Shown here: positions 15,064 through 29,681 of the stretch, piece by piece
How the letters are laid out: the number at the start of each line of letters is the position of its first letter
Position numbering within the stretch: the stretch's first letter is position 1
DNA from: Methylobacterium hispanicum
GTDB taxonomy: Bacteria > Pseudomonadota > Alphaproteobacteria > Rhizobiales > Beijerinckiaceae
Assembly: GCF_022179285.1 (NCBI RefSeq)
Contig: NZ_BPQO01000023.1
Coordinates: 54,460-118,459 of the forward strand
DNA: 64,000 bases
Reading direction: 5' to 3'
Program-made: the position numbers and the translations under genes
The notes under the pieces: model-generated
Seen by the model: the letters and a program-made list of their open reading frames with translations, nothing else
Told to the model about the DNA's origin: nothing
Databases searched by the model: none

Positions 15064-16551
15064 ATGACGACCACGGTGCTGATCGTCGACGACGACCCGG
15101 TGCAGCGCCGCCTCGCCGAGGCGAGCGTGCGGCGGTTCGGGTTCGAGGCGCGCACCGCGGAGAACGGCGCGGAGGCGTTGAGCCTGCTGCGCGGGGAACC
15201 CGATATCGATGTCGTCCTGCTCGACCTCGTCATGCCGGGCGGCCTCGACGGGCTCGGGGTGCTCGCCGAGATGCGCAAGAGCGATCTCGACACGCCCGTG
15301 ATCGTGCAGACGGCGAACGGCTCGATCGACGCGGTCGTCAGCGCCATGCGGGCCGGCGCGGTCGATTTCGTGGTGAAGCCCGCCGGCGCCGAGCGGCTCC
15401 AGGTCTCGATCAAGAACGCGCTGCGGGTCGATCAGCTGGAGGAGGAGGTCCGGCGCATGCGCCGCCGCGCCTCCGGCGCGCTGACGTTCCGCGATCTCGC
15501 CTCGAAAAGCCCGGACATGGACCGGGTGATGCGCCTCGCCGAGCGCGCGGCCAAATCCACGATCCCGGTGCTCATCGAGGGCGAATCGGGTGTGGGCAAG
15601 GAGGTGCTGGCCCGCGCGATCCAGGGCTCCGGCGACCGGCGCGGCAAGGCCTTCGTCACCGTCAATTGCGGGGCGATTCCCGAGAACCTCGTCGAGTCGA
15701 CCCTGTTCGGCCACGAGAAGGGCGCGTTCACCGGCGCCACCGAGCGCCATACCGGGAAGTTCGTCGAGGCATCGGGCGGCACGCTCTTCCTCGACGAGAT
15801 CGGCGAGCTGCCCCTCGACGCGCAGGTCAAGCTCCTGCGGGCTTTGCAGGAGGGCGAGGTCGATCCGGTCGGCGCCAAGCGCAGCGTGCGGGTCGACATC
15901 CGGCTGATCTCGGCGACGAACCGCTCGCTCCTCGACCTCGTCAAGGCGGGCAAGTTCCGCGAGGATCTCTACTACCGCCTCAACGTCTTCCCGATGACCC
16001 TGCCCCCGCTCCGGGCGCGCCGCGAGGACATCCCGGACCTCGTGCGCTCGTTCTGCGCCCGCTTCTCGGCGGAGGAGAGCAAGCGCGTGCGCGGGGTCAG
16101 CGCCGAGGCGATGGCGCTGCTCACGCGCTACAGCTGGCCCGGCAACGTGCGCCAACTCGAGAACGCTCTGTTCCGCGCCGTGGTGCTGGCGGACGGGGAC
16201 GAGCTGACCGTGTCGGAATTCCCGCAGATCGCCGCACAGGTCGAGGGCTTCGACATCCGCATCCCGCCCGCCCCCGGCCAGCCCGTCGCGGCGAACGCGA
16301 CCCTCGAGCCGGTGCGCGAGATCGTGCGCGTCGAGGTGCGCGATCCCCACGCCATGTCGCTCGTCGTGGAGGAGACCGGCGAGATGAAGACGATGGAGGC
16401 GATGGAGGCGGAGGTGATCCGCTACGCCCTGCAATATTACCGCGGCCGGATGTCCGAGGTCTCGCGCCGCCTCGGAATCGGCCGATCCACGCTCTATCGG
16501 AAGCTCAAGGATCTCGGCCTTGACGAGAAGGCCGAGGACGCCGCGGCCTGA
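15064..16551 (+). CDS. Sigma-54-dependent response regulator (NtrC family)
   Basis: The 495-residue protein has three domains: a receiver with acidic pocket DDD (9-11), phospho-acceptor Asp54 in LLDLVMPGG and Lys105; a sigma-54 AAA+ domain with Walker A GESGVGKE (173-180), the GAFTGA loop (220-225) and Walker B LFLDEIGELP; and a Fis-type HTH (SEVSRRLGIGRSTLYRKL). The intact GAFTGA predicts real sigma-54 activation. The start at 15064 follows GAGGAAAG; an upstream start gives an arginine-rich extension. No histidine kinase is adjacent, so it is an orphan here and its targets are unknown. The two-Gly sequence MPGGLDGL after the phospho-site is slightly unusual. Confidence 0.93.
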   Translation: MTTTVLIVDDDPVQRRLAEASVRRFGFEARTAENGAEALSLLRGEPDIDVVLLDLVMPGGLDGLGVLAEMRKSDLDTPVIVQTANGSIDAVVSAMRAGAVDFVVKPAGAERLQVSIKNALRVDQLEEEVRRMRRRASGALTFRDLASKSPDMDRVMRLAERAAKSTIPVLIEGESGVGKEVLARAIQGSGDRRGKAFVTVNCGAIPENLVESTLFGHEKGAFTGATERHTGKFVEASGGTLFLDEIGELPLDAQVKLLRALQEGEVDPVGAKRSVRVDIRLISATNRSLLDLVKAGKFREDLYYRLNVFPMTLPPLRARREDIPDLVRSFCARFSAEESKRVRGVSAEAMALLTRYSWPGNVRQLENALFRAVVLADGDELTVSEFPQIAAQVEGFDIRIPPAPGQPVAANATLEPVREIVRVEVRDPHAMSLVVEETGEMKTMEAMEAEVIRYALQYYRGRMSEVSRRLGIGRSTLYRKLKDLGLDEKAEDAAA

Positions 16552-16672
16552 CCCCACGGCCTGCTCCGCGCACCGGACAAGCGCGGTTTTCCCGAGGCGC
16601 ATGCATACGGCAGCGCTTGATTCGATTATAGATTCGTGAGGATCGCGCCGCGCGGTCCGCTCGAGGAGAGCC

Positions 16673-18655
16673 ATGATGGGCGTTCCGCGCTCCGCCACCA
16701 TCGCCCTGGCCGCGCTGTTCGCCGGTACGCTCTTGCCCGCGCGGGCCGAGCCGGTCCGGGGAGAACCCGGCATGCCCCTTCGCACCGCGGCGGTGGAGCC
16801 GGACGCCGTTGCGCCCTCCGCAGCTCCGGCGGCTCCCGGCGCGGCGGAATCGGCCAAGCCCACCACTCCGGACGAGGCGGTCGGTGTTCCAGCCGAGGGC
16901 GGCCCGAAGGCGGAGACGCCGCCGGCTTCCGCGCCCGACAGCGCCGCGGCGCCCGCCAGCCCGAGCGATCCGCGGGCGGCGGCGATCTTCAACCGGCTCG
17001 CCGATACGGCACCCCTGCTCGGCCGTCTCACCACGAAGGACCGGGAGGCCATCCGGGCCTTCTACGCGCTGGGCGCCTTCCAGCCGGTCTGGTTCAGCGA
17101 GGGTGCCTACAATCCGGCCGCCAAGGCCGCGGTGGCGCGCCTCGCCGCGGCGGGCGAGGACGGTCTCGACGCGCGGGCCTATCCCGTGCCGAAGCCGCCC
17201 GGCTCCGCGGACGACCTCGCGGCGATCGCCGACGCCGACCTGAAGCTCTCCGCCGCGGTCGCGCTCTACGCCCGCGACGCTCGCGGGGGACGCGTCAACC
17301 TTGCGTCGATCTCGCGGCTCATCACCCCGAGTCTCGATCTACCCACGGCCGATTCGGTGCTCACCGCTGTGGTGGCCGCCGGGCCGGAGGCGGGCAGCGT
17401 GCTCCAGCGCTACAATCCGCGCCAGCCCGGCTATCTCGCCCTGAAGGCCCGGCTCGCCGCCCTGCGCGGTCCGGCCGAGCCGAGCGCCTCCGGGCCGAGC
17501 AAGCCCCTGAAGCTGGCGCCCGGTCTGATGCTCAAGGTCGGCATGCGCGACCCCCGCGTGCCCGCCCTGCGCCAGCATCTCGACATTGAGGCGCGCACGC
17601 CCGGCACGCTCGACCACGGAACCGGCGAGCCCGACCTCTACGACGCGCATGTCGCGAAGGCGGTCTCGGCCTTCCAGCGCACCCGCGGCCTGCCCGCGAC
17701 CGGCAATCTCAACGCCCAGACCGTGATGGCGCTCGCGGGCGTCGAAACGACCCGCCACGCCAGCGCGGACGAGGCCGCGCTCGTCGTCAACATGGAGCGC
17801 TGGCGCTGGCTGCCCGCCGATCTCGGGCCCGACTACGTGCTGGTCAACGTGCCGGAATACCGCCTGCGCGTCGTCCGGCAGGGGCGCGTGCGCGACGAGA
17901 CGCGCGTCATCGTCGGCAAGACCGAGTCGCCGACACCGCTCTTCTCCGGGATGATGGAGTACGCGGTCGTCAACCCGTCGTGGTACGTGCCGCCCTCGAT
18001 CCTCAAGACGATGCTGCCGAAGATCGCCGCCTACGGCGGCAAGACCTGGGGGGGCTACGAGGTGGTGCGCCGCGGCGGCCACGTCTCCCTGCGCCAGCCG
18101 CCGGGTGAGAAGAACGCGCTCGGCTTCGTCAAATTCATGTTCCCGAACAACCACGCGGTCTACCTGCACGACACGCCCAACCGCTCGCTGTTCGGCCGCA
18201 ACGACCGCGCGCTCAGCCACGGCTGCGTACGGGTCGACGACCCGTTCCGCTTCGCCGACGCGGTCCTGTCCGAGGCCTGGACCAGCGAGCGGCTGAAGAA
18301 GCTCATCGGCAAAGGCGAGCGCACGATCCGGCTCGACGAGAAGCTGCCGGTGCACCTCGCCTATTTCACCGCCTACGTGGACGATTCCGGCAGCTACCGG
18401 ACGCTGCCCGACATCTACGGCTACGACGCGCCGATGCGCGCGGCCCTCGGCCTTCCCGGCGGCGGCGGACCGGCGATCGCACGCGCCCCGAAAGCACCGA
18501 GCGAGCCGCCGCGGCGCACGGCCGAGATGCCGCGCCCGAAGCCGAAGGTCCGGCACGTCGCGCGGCCGACGGCTCGCGCGGAGGCGGCACCGATCTACGC
18601 CGACCCAGACCCTTGGGCCCCTCGCCAGGCGCCGGTCTCGCGCGGCTGGTGGTGA
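16673..18655 (+). CDS. L,D-transpeptidase (YcbB/LdtD-like)
   Basis: This enzyme cross-links peptidoglycan 3-3 and may be intrinsically resistant to many beta-lactams. The 660-residue protein has a signal peptide (SATIALAALFAGTLLPARAEP) and a Pro/Ala-rich linker to about residue 105. A scaffold domain and a peptidoglycan-binding domain follow (PRVPALRQHLDIEAR, SAFQRTRGLPATGNLNAQTVMAL), then the YkuD catalytic domain with the active-site Cys in SHGCVRVDDP (about residue 515). A basic Pro-rich tail ends it. GAGGAGAG precedes the tandem ATGs at 16673/16676. Confidence 0.93.
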   Translation: MMGVPRSATIALAALFAGTLLPARAEPVRGEPGMPLRTAAVEPDAVAPSAAPAAPGAAESAKPTTPDEAVGVPAEGGPKAETPPASAPDSAAAPASPSDPRAAAIFNRLADTAPLLGRLTTKDREAIRAFYALGAFQPVWFSEGAYNPAAKAAVARLAAAGEDGLDARAYPVPKPPGSADDLAAIADADLKLSAAVALYARDARGGRVNLASISRLITPSLDLPTADSVLTAVVAAGPEAGSVLQRYNPRQPGYLALKARLAALRGPAEPSASGPSKPLKLAPGLMLKVGMRDPRVPALRQHLDIEARTPGTLDHGTGEPDLYDAHVAKAVSAFQRTRGLPATGNLNAQTVMALAGVETTRHASADEAALVVNMERWRWLPADLGPDYVLVNVPEYRLRVVRQGRVRDETRVIVGKTESPTPLFSGMMEYAVVNPSWYVPPSILKTMLPKIAAYGGKTWGGYEVVRRGGHVSLRQPPGEKNALGFVKFMFPNNHAVYLHDTPNRSLFGRNDRALSHGCVRVDDPFRFADAVLSEAWTSERLKKLIGKGERTIRLDEKLPVHLAYFTAYVDDSGSYRTLPDIYGYDAPMRAALGLPGGGGPAIARAPKAPSEPPRRTAEMPRPKPKVRHVARPTARAEAAPIYADPDPWAPRQAPVSRGWW

Positions 18656-18874
18656 GGCAGCACTCGGTCTCGCGGATCCTGTCCGGGGACAAGAATCCGC
18701 GAGCGTGCGGCCGAGCACTTGCGGGCACGATTTCGCCATGGTCGCGGCTTAGCCGTTCCGCAGACAGAACGATGTCCGCGGCGAGGCCCCGATAACCGGC
18801 CATTCACGGTTTTCGGCAACCTTGCATTCACCACGACGCCCCGCAGGGGGCGCGGCAAGAGGGCAAGGGCCATC

Positions 18875-20356
18875 GTGCGCAGGTTCTCCCCCATCCGTCC
18901 GGCCGCGATCCGCCGCCTCGCCCTCGCGGCCGGCGTTGCCCTCGCTCTCTCCGGCACGACGAGCGGCACGCAGGACGCGGTCGCCAACGGCGATACCCGC
19001 TCGCTCTCGATCTTCCACACCCACACCAAGGAGAGCGCAACCGTCACGTTCAAGCGCGACGGGCGCTACGACCGGGCCGGGCTCGACCAGCTCAACTGGC
19101 TGCTGCGGGATTGGCGCGTGGACGAGCCGACCAAGATGGATCCGCGCCTGTTCGACACGGTCTGGGAAGCCTACCGGCAGGTCGGCTCCGGCGAGGCGAT
19201 CCACATCGTGTCCGCCTACCGCTCCCCCGGCACCAACGCGATGCTGCGGCGCCGCTCCAAGATGGTGGCCGAGTACAGCCAGCACATGCTCGGCAAGGCC
19301 ATGGACTTCTACCTGCCCGACGTCTCGATCGACCAGATCCGTGCGGTCGGCATGCAGATGCAGCGCGGCGGCGTGGGCTGGTACCCCCGCTCCGGCTCGC
19401 CCTTCGTGCATCTCGACGTCGGCTCGGTCCGCTCCTGGCCGCGCATGACCCACGACCAACTCGCCCGGCTTTTCCCGGACGGCCGGACGGTACACCTGCC
19501 GAGCGACGGCCACCCGCTCGCCCGCTACGAGGAGGCCCGCGCCGCGGTGCTGGCCCGCGGCGGCACGGTGGCGGGCGTGCAGACGCAGGTCGCGAGCGCC
19601 GAGGAGGACGACGGCCCGAGCGTCGGCCGCTTCCTGGCGAGCCTGTTCGGGGGCGGCTCCGCCAACACGCCCACGACAGCGCCGGTCCCGGCCGGGCGCG
19701 GGCGTCGGGCTCCCGTGGTCGTGGCGAGCGCCGATCCCGAAGCACCGGTCGGCGCCGACGCGGCCCTGGCCTACGCGGCGCCGAACGCCAGCGCGGCGCT
19801 GCGCGGTACGGCCCTCGTCCGCGACGGCAAGACCGATGCCCGCAGCCTGCTCACCGCCGAACCGGCCATCCCCGCTCCGGGCAGCGCCGAGGCCGCGATC
19901 CAGGCAACCCTCGCGCCGCTGCCACCCCGCCGTCCGGCGGAATTCGAGGCCCTGGTCGCCGCCGCGATCACCATGCCGCTTCCGCCGCCCCGCCCCGTCC
20001 AGCTCGCCGCGATGGGCGCCGTGTCGCTCCCGGCCGCGGAGCCGTTGCAGAAGGCGGCGCTCCTGCCAGCCCCGGCCCGACGCACCGCGCTGGTGGCCGC
20101 GGACGCCGATCCGAAGCAACAGTTGCGTGCCCTGTTCGAGGCGGCTTCGGCGGAGGATGCCGCTGTTCCAGTCTCGCCCGCGGCACCGATCCGCGTCGCA
20201 GCCGCGCGGCCTCGCTCGGACGCGGCGCCGGACGCCGTCGTCTCCGCCTCGCCGGAGCGGGTCGTCACCCGCTTCAGCCGAAGCAGCCCCGGCGATACCC
20301 TCGCCAGCCAGCGCTTCACTGGATCGGCGACGCGGGGCGTGGCCGGCGCCCGGTGA
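18875..20356 (+). CDS. DUF882/YcbK family M15-like peptidase with long disordered tail
   Basis: The N-terminal half is a DUF882 (YcbK) domain related to M15 D,D/L,D-peptidases, with zinc-ligand-type motifs SAYRSPGTN, YSQHMLGKAMDFYLP and FVHLDVG, so a role in trimming peptidoglycan is likely. A basic N-terminus with a hydrophobic helix (LALAAGVALALSG) indicates export. After about residue 190 come some 300 Ala/Pro-rich residues with repeated PLPPxRP motifs, probably disordered. The start is proposed at the GTG at 18875, because the upstream in-frame sequence lacks a plausible leader; the exact start is uncertain. It follows the L,D-transpeptidase gene in the same direction. Confidence 0.85.
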   Translation: MRRFSPIRPAAIRRLALAAGVALALSGTTSGTQDAVANGDTRSLSIFHTHTKESATVTFKRDGRYDRAGLDQLNWLLRDWRVDEPTKMDPRLFDTVWEAYRQVGSGEAIHIVSAYRSPGTNAMLRRRSKMVAEYSQHMLGKAMDFYLPDVSIDQIRAVGMQMQRGGVGWYPRSGSPFVHLDVGSVRSWPRMTHDQLARLFPDGRTVHLPSDGHPLARYEEARAAVLARGGTVAGVQTQVASAEEDDGPSVGRFLASLFGGGSANTPTTAPVPAGRGRRAPVVVASADPEAPVGADAALAYAAPNASAALRGTALVRDGKTDARSLLTAEPAIPAPGSAEAAIQATLAPLPPRRPAEFEALVAAAITMPLPPPRPVQLAAMGAVSLPAAEPLQKAALLPAPARRTALVAADADPKQQLRALFEAASAEDAAVPVSPAAPIRVAAARPRSDAAPDAVVSASPERVVTRFSRSSPGDTLASQRFTGSATRGVAGAR

Positions 20357-20647
20357 TCGTGGCTACCGCTCGGGTCCCCGCATCTGCCCGGCGCTCGGAA
20401 TCCGGTATTGCGTGGTCCGATCGCCTCCGGCCCATCGGCGGAAGCGACGCGGCGCTCATGTCCGGGAAGCACGGAATGGCGACGCGTCAGCCGAGGGATG
20501 ACCGGCCGCAACGCGTCTGACGATGCGTCAGCGACGCGGCATCACGAAGCCTCGCGCCGTAGGAGCGCCATTCTGGTCAGCTTCGCTGATAATCCAGATC
20601 TTCGCTCCGACGCTGGTGATCGGCGAGCCTTCGAAGGCCGGACCGGC

Positions 20648-20896
20648 TCAGCGTCCGCCGCGGGCCTGCGAGACTGCCAGCGCCGAGACCAGCCCGGCCG
20701 CATAGTCGCCGGTGGCGGCGATGCGCTCTGCGTCGGCGCTGCTCTGGCTCTCCACCGCGAAGACCAGCAAACCCAGCGTGGCAAGACTGCCCAAGGCCCC
20801 GAGCGTCCAGATGCCGGCGCGCTCGAGCGTGCGTGGCAACCGGACGGCGGCCGAATGGTTGGGAATGAAGAGTGGGGAGGGGCTCGGATCGTTCAT
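20648..20896 (-). CDS. Small single-pass membrane protein, 82 aa
   Basis: The predicted product begins MNDPSPSPLFIPNHSAAVRLPRTLE, has one hydrophobic helix (IWTLGALGSLATLGLLVFAV), then a polar tail with ERIAATGDYAAGLVSALAVSQARGG. Codon use on this strand is coding-like. An alternative start lies 9 nt upstream, and neither has a strong Shine-Dalgarno. No family is recognised. It lies between the DUF882 gene (convergent) and ppdK. Confidence 0.55.
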   Translation of the reverse strand: MNDPSPSPLFIPNHSAAVRLPRTLERAGIWTLGALGSLATLGLLVFAVESQSSADAERIAATGDYAAGLVSALAVSQARGGR

Positions 20897-21039
20897 GGCC
20901 GGCATTCCCGCGCGTGGCCCGGCAGGCCTGAGCGCTCGCCGGTTCCACTAGCAGTCAACGTGCCGCCAAGGCTGGGGTTCGTCCCCGGCACCCCAAATTT
21001 TCCACAGGTGTTGCACCGGATCGCTAACGGTGCATGAAC

Positions 21040-21062
21040 GGCCCGGACGCGTAGTCCGGGCC
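21040..21062 (-). terminator. Hairpin downstream of ppdK
   Basis: GGCCCGGAC and GTCCGGGCC form a perfect 9-bp stem with a 5-nt loop, 13 bp after the ppdK stop on the minus strand. No strong T run follows (GTTCATGC), so it may be a weak terminator or a 3'-end stabiliser. Confidence 0.5.
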
Positions 21063-21074
21063 GCCCGGCGCCGG

Positions 21075-23792
<2,718 letters not shown>

Positions 23793-23928
23793 TCAGAAGG
23801 TGACGTGACCGTGACCGGTCGTTGGATCGCGGGTTGAACCATCTCGCGCTGCAACGCAAGGTGAACGCCCCGAAGGCGGTGGATCCCGGCCCGCGGCTGT
23901 CTCACCGCGACGGCGGAGCCCCTACGGC

Positions 23929-24081
23929 TCACACCATCCCGCGGAAGAGGCCGAGGCCGATCAGCCCGACGACGATCAGGTACGCGGCCACGATATAGTT
24001 CAGCAACCGGGGCGCGATCAGGATCAGCACCCCGGCGACGATCGCGATCACGGGCTGCAGGTTCGGGATGGTGATGGTCAT
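23929..24081 (-). CDS. DUF3096 small membrane protein, 50 aa
   Basis: This tiny protein reads MTITIPNLQPVIAIVAGVLI and continues through two hydrophobic helices to GLGLFRGMV. The NLQPVIAIVAGVLILIxPRLLNYIVAxYLI pattern is typical of the DUF3096 family, widespread small membrane proteins of unknown role. The ATG at 24081 was chosen because the family begins there; the open frame upstream has no homology-like character. It stands alone upstream of ppdK in the same direction. Confidence 0.8.
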   Translation of the reverse strand: MTITIPNLQPVIAIVAGVLILIAPRLLNYIVAAYLIVVGLIGLGLFRGMV

Positions 24082-24291
24082 CGAGGTTCGAGCGGCACAG
24101 CTTGGCCGCAAGGAGACGCGCGGAGGGCGAGGTTGGTTCCCGCCTATCCCGAGCAGGAGGTCAGCCGCCGGCGCGCTCGACCGAGGCTCCGGCACTGTCC
24201 GAATACTGGCCAATGCGCCGCAGCCCTTTCCTTAAGCGCGGATTAACCAAGGTATTTGATATTCGCGTGGTCAGAAGGGAGCGCGATTTCG

Positions 24292-24501
24292 ATGCTGTAC
24301 GCCGACCCTCTCCGCCAGCGCCCTGCTCTGGTCCATCCGAGCATCCTGGCCCACGCGCTCGACCACCTCATCCCGACGGCCCGCTCCCGCGCCGAGGTGT
24401 GGCAGATGCTCACCGAACGCTACACGGTCGATCTCGACGCCGTCGCGGCCCTGTTGCCGGTCGAGGAGCCGGAGCCCCGCTGGCTCGCCGCCCGCGACTG
24501 A
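24292..24501 (+). CDS. Small hypothetical protein, 69 aa
   Basis: The ATG at 24292 (MLYADPLRQRPALVHPSILA) is preceded by GGGAG about 9 nt upstream; a start at 24256 would also be open but is less likely. The product is helical with a conserved-looking core HALDHLIPTARSRAEVWQMLTERYTVDLDAVAALLP and an acidic Pro-rich end. No family or motif is recognised. It is convergent with the MOSC gene. Confidence 0.6.
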   Translation: MLYADPLRQRPALVHPSILAHALDHLIPTARSRAEVWQMLTERYTVDLDAVAALLPVEEPEPRWLAARD

Positions 24502-24534
24502 CCGGCGCGGTAGCCGCGACCCATCGGGTCGCGT

Positions 24535-25302
24535 TCAGCCGACGACCCGCAGCCCCTCGCCCTCACCGAGAGCGCCGCCCGCGATCACCTCGGCATAGAT
24601 CCCGCAATCCCGGTGGCCAAGGCGGGCGTCGAGGGTCCAGGGAATGTCGAGGTCGCGGACGCCGCTCACCGGATCGACGTTGGTGGCCGCACAGCGCTGC
24701 GTGCGCTGTGTGAGGCGCAGGCGCAGCCCGCTCGGCGCCTCGAGCACGGCCCCCGTCATCGCCAGCTCGGCCCAGGGCTCGAGACCCTCGACCAGGAGAT
24801 TGCCGCGGAAGCGCAGCGGATCAACGGGCGCGCCGACGAAATCCTCGATCGCCCGCACGCTCGCGAGATTGATGAGCGAGACGAAGCCGATCTTCGAGTC
24901 GGTGAAGCGGTACCGCGGCGGCGCCTCGAGTACTCGAGGCTCGCCGCGCAGGGATTCCGGCAGGAGGCGCCGCATGAGATCCTCCAGCACCGCCCTGCCC
25001 TCGGGCGTGTCGAGCTTGGCGGCGTAGGACGCGCCCTCCGCCTCGATGTGCAGGGTGGTGGTGGTGTCGTCGTAGCGCGTGCGCAGGCGGGCCAGGGCCT
25101 CGTCGCGCATCAGCATCAGGTACTTGGTCTTCGGTTGATGCCGCGGCACCGACGCGCTGAAGCCCGAATCCCCGTTCTCGACCGCGTAGAGCCTGTCGCC
25201 GGGGAAGTAGCCGCTCGTCTCGAGCTCGGCGCGCGCGACGCGCTCGGGACTGAACCCCTTCACGGGATAGCGGTAGAGGGCGTGGATCGTGAGCGTGGCC
25301 AT
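24535..25302 (-). CDS. MOSC domain-containing protein
   Basis: MOSC proteins are related to the C-terminal domain of molybdenum cofactor sulfurase, and free-standing ones such as YcbX and YiiM reduce N-hydroxylated compounds with the cofactor. The 255-residue product begins with the MOSC-N beta-barrel (LTIHALYRYPVKGFSPERV) and continues with the MOSC core containing the conserved Cys in QRTQRCAATNVDPVSGVRD, then HRDCGIYAEV. It resembles YcbX without the C-terminal ferredoxin domain, so it would need an external electron donor. The start at 25302 matches the family N-terminus. Confidence 0.88.
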   Translation of the reverse strand: MATLTIHALYRYPVKGFSPERVARAELETSGYFPGDRLYAVENGDSGFSASVPRHQPKTKYLMLMRDEALARLRTRYDDTTTTLHIEAEGASYAAKLDTPEGRAVLEDLMRRLLPESLRGEPRVLEAPPRYRFTDSKIGFVSLINLASVRAIEDFVGAPVDPLRFRGNLLVEGLEPWAELAMTGAVLEAPSGLRLRLTQRTQRCAATNVDPVSGVRDLDIPWTLDARLGHRDCGIYAEVIAGGALGEGEGLRVVG

Positions 25303-25352
25303 GCGCGGAGCGTGGCCCTGAAATGCACCCGCGCGCAAGGGGGGTAGCGCCC

Positions 25353-25380
25353 CTTGTGGTGCGCAAATGCAACACCACAT
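25353..25380 (+). promoter_or_regulatory. Candidate RpoH (sigma-32) promoter of clpB
   Basis: CTTG (25353-25356) and CCACAT (25375-25380) are spaced 18 bp apart, about 120 bp upstream of clpB. This resembles the alphaproteobacterial heat-shock consensus (CTTG, 17-18 nt, CYTAT-like). The match in the -10 half is poor, so this is tentative. A short GC-rich inverted repeat overlaps the -35 half. Confidence 0.35.
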
Positions 25381-25501
25381 GGCGGAGACCGGCGGCCACC
25401 AACGGCGTCGGGGCCCTCGTGCGGCGGATAGCCGGAGGGCGACGTTTCGGTGGCGCCGCGCCTCTACGCGGGCGGCGGATGCCGGTACGGGAGGGTTGTG
25501 C

Positions 25502-28132
<2,631 letters not shown>

Positions 28133-28144
28133 CGCGACCGAGAG

Positions 28145-28170
28145 GAGCCCCGGCCTGAGCGCCGGGGCTC
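28145..28170 (+). terminator. Rho-independent-type terminator of clpB
   Basis: GAGCCCCGGC and GCCGGGGCTC form a perfect 10-bp stem around a 6-nt loop, 12 bp after the clpB stop, followed by TTCGCTTG. It separates clpB from the quinone oxidoreductase gene. Confidence 0.7.
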
Positions 28171-28250
28171 TTCGCTTGTGGGCGGCCGCGGACGCCTTGT
28201 CGCTCGACCGTCCTGCGGCAGGTATTCGGGGGACAAACGAGGAGATCCCG

Positions 28251-29261
28251 ATGCCCGTAAACCCGCCCGAGACCATGCGCCAGCTCCGCTACGACGGCGC
28301 GGGCGGGCCCGAGGTGATCAAGCTGGAGACCGCGCCGGTGCCGCGGCCCGGCCCAGGCCAGGTCCTGATCGAGGTGGTTGCCGCCGGCATCAACCGGCCG
28401 GACCTGATGCAGCGGCAGGGCAAGTACCCGCCACCGAAGGGCGCGACCGACGTGCCGGGCCTCGAGGTCAGCGGACGCGTGGTGGCGCTGGGCGAGGGCG
28501 TGGACGCGCCCGCGCTCGGCGACGAGGTCTGCGCCCTGGTGATCAGCGGCGGCTATGCGGAGTTCGCGGTCGCCGAGGCCGGCCAGTGCCTGCCCAAGCC
28601 GAAGGCCCTCTCGCTGACGGATGCGGGCGGCATCCCCGAGACATTCTTCACCGTCTACTCCAACGTGATCCAGCGCGGGCGCCTCGCCGCCGGCGAGAGC
28701 TTCCTGGTCCATGGCGGTTCGAGCGGCATCGGCTCGACCGCGATCCAGATCGCCAAGGCCCAGGGCGCGAAGGTCTTCGCGACGGCGGGCTCGGCCGAGA
28801 AGTGCCGCTTCTGCGAGGAGCTCGGCGCCGACCACGCGATCAACTACCGCGAGGCCGACTTCGCCGAGGAGATCGCCCGCCTCACCGAGGGACGCGGCGT
28901 CGACGTCATCCTCGACATGATCGGAGCGAGCTACCTGCAGCGCAATCTGGCATCGCTCGCGGTCGAGGGGCGCCTCGTGCTGATCGCCCTGATGGGCGGC
29001 TACAAGGTTGACGGGCTCAACATCACGCCCGTGATGCTGAAGCGCCTGACCTTCACGGGCGCGACGCTGCGTCCGCGTCCGAAGGCGGACAAGGCCGAAA
29101 TCGCGCAAGGGCTCGCCCGCGACGTCTGGCCGAAGCTCGACGCGGGCGAGATCCGGCCCGTGATCCACGCGACCTTCGGCTTCGAGGAGGCGCGGAAAGC
29201 CCACGAGCTGATGGAATCGAGCGCCCATCTCGGCAAGATCCTGCTGTTGACGGGGCGCTGA
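28251..29261 (+). CDS. NAD(P)H-quinone oxidoreductase, zinc-independent MDR family (PIG3-like)
   Basis: The 336-residue protein is a medium-chain reductase of the quinone oxidoreductase/TP53I3 (PIG3) group, which reduces quinones with NADPH. It shows the GroES-like N-domain (AAGINRPDLMQRQGKYPPPKG), the nucleotide-binding motif HGGSSGIGSTAIQIAKAQGA and the NYREADFAEEI segment typical of this group. The zinc ligands of alcohol dehydrogenases are absent, as expected. The start at 28251 is supported by GAGGAGATC just upstream. The substrate in vivo is unknown. Confidence 0.9.
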   Translation: MPVNPPETMRQLRYDGAGGPEVIKLETAPVPRPGPGQVLIEVVAAGINRPDLMQRQGKYPPPKGATDVPGLEVSGRVVALGEGVDAPALGDEVCALVISGGYAEFAVAEAGQCLPKPKALSLTDAGGIPETFFTVYSNVIQRGRLAAGESFLVHGGSSGIGSTAIQIAKAQGAKVFATAGSAEKCRFCEELGADHAINYREADFAEEIARLTEGRGVDVILDMIGASYLQRNLASLAVEGRLVLIALMGGYKVDGLNITPVMLKRLTFTGATLRPRPKADKAEIAQGLARDVWPKLDAGEIRPVIHATFGFEEARKAHELMESSAHLGKILLLTGR

Positions 29262-29370
29262 AACCCGCCCGGGCAGGAACTTCGCCAAGCACAGCCGCGT
29301 TGGCCGCCCAGATCACCCACAGTGCGGCCGCCGCCGTACATCGCGGCGCGGCCCTCGAGCGAGGACATCA

Positions 29371-29676
29371 ATGGTCGAGAACCTGAACAACACGGAAGCC
29401 CGTCAGGGCCAGCGCGGCAAGCCGGTGCTCGGCGTGCTTCTGGGAAGCCTTGCCCTCCTCGCCGTCGCCCTGGTCGGGTTGATGATGTGGAACGGCGCAA
29501 ACGCGCCGAAGGACTATGCCAGCCAGAGCCAGGACGCCTCGCGGCAGGAAGTGACCGGCTCGGTCAACGGCAAGTCCAATGCGCCCACCTCGTCCAACAC
29601 CAGCGGCGTGCCCACCGAGAACCCGGCCTATCCGCAGCCGGCGCAGCCCACCGCCAACCCGAACCAGCCGAAGTAA
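29371..29676 (+). CDS. Small membrane-anchored hypothetical protein, 101 aa
   Basis: A ribosome-binding site (GCGAGGA) precedes the ATG. The product has a short cytoplasmic N-terminus, one hydrophobic helix (VLGVLLGSLALLAVALVGLMMW), and a roughly 60-residue low-complexity Ser/Asn/Pro/Gln tail that should be periplasmic and disordered. No family is recognised. Its stop is directly followed by repeat copy A. Confidence 0.7.
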   Translation: MVENLNNTEARQGQRGKPVLGVLLGSLALLAVALVGLMMWNGANAPKDYASQSQDASRQEVTGSVNGKSNAPTSSNTSGVPTENPAYPQPAQPTANPNQPK

Positions 29677-29681
29677 AACCG

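Noticed and set aside
15064..16551. Two-component pair including the response regulator
   Set aside because: No histidine kinase gene lies on either side, so the response regulator is reported as an orphan.
20357..20647. Possible small gene between the DUF882 gene and the small membrane protein gene
   Set aside because: Frames here are short, overlap other genes in shadow frames and lack ribosome-binding sites. Treated as a non-coding convergent gap.
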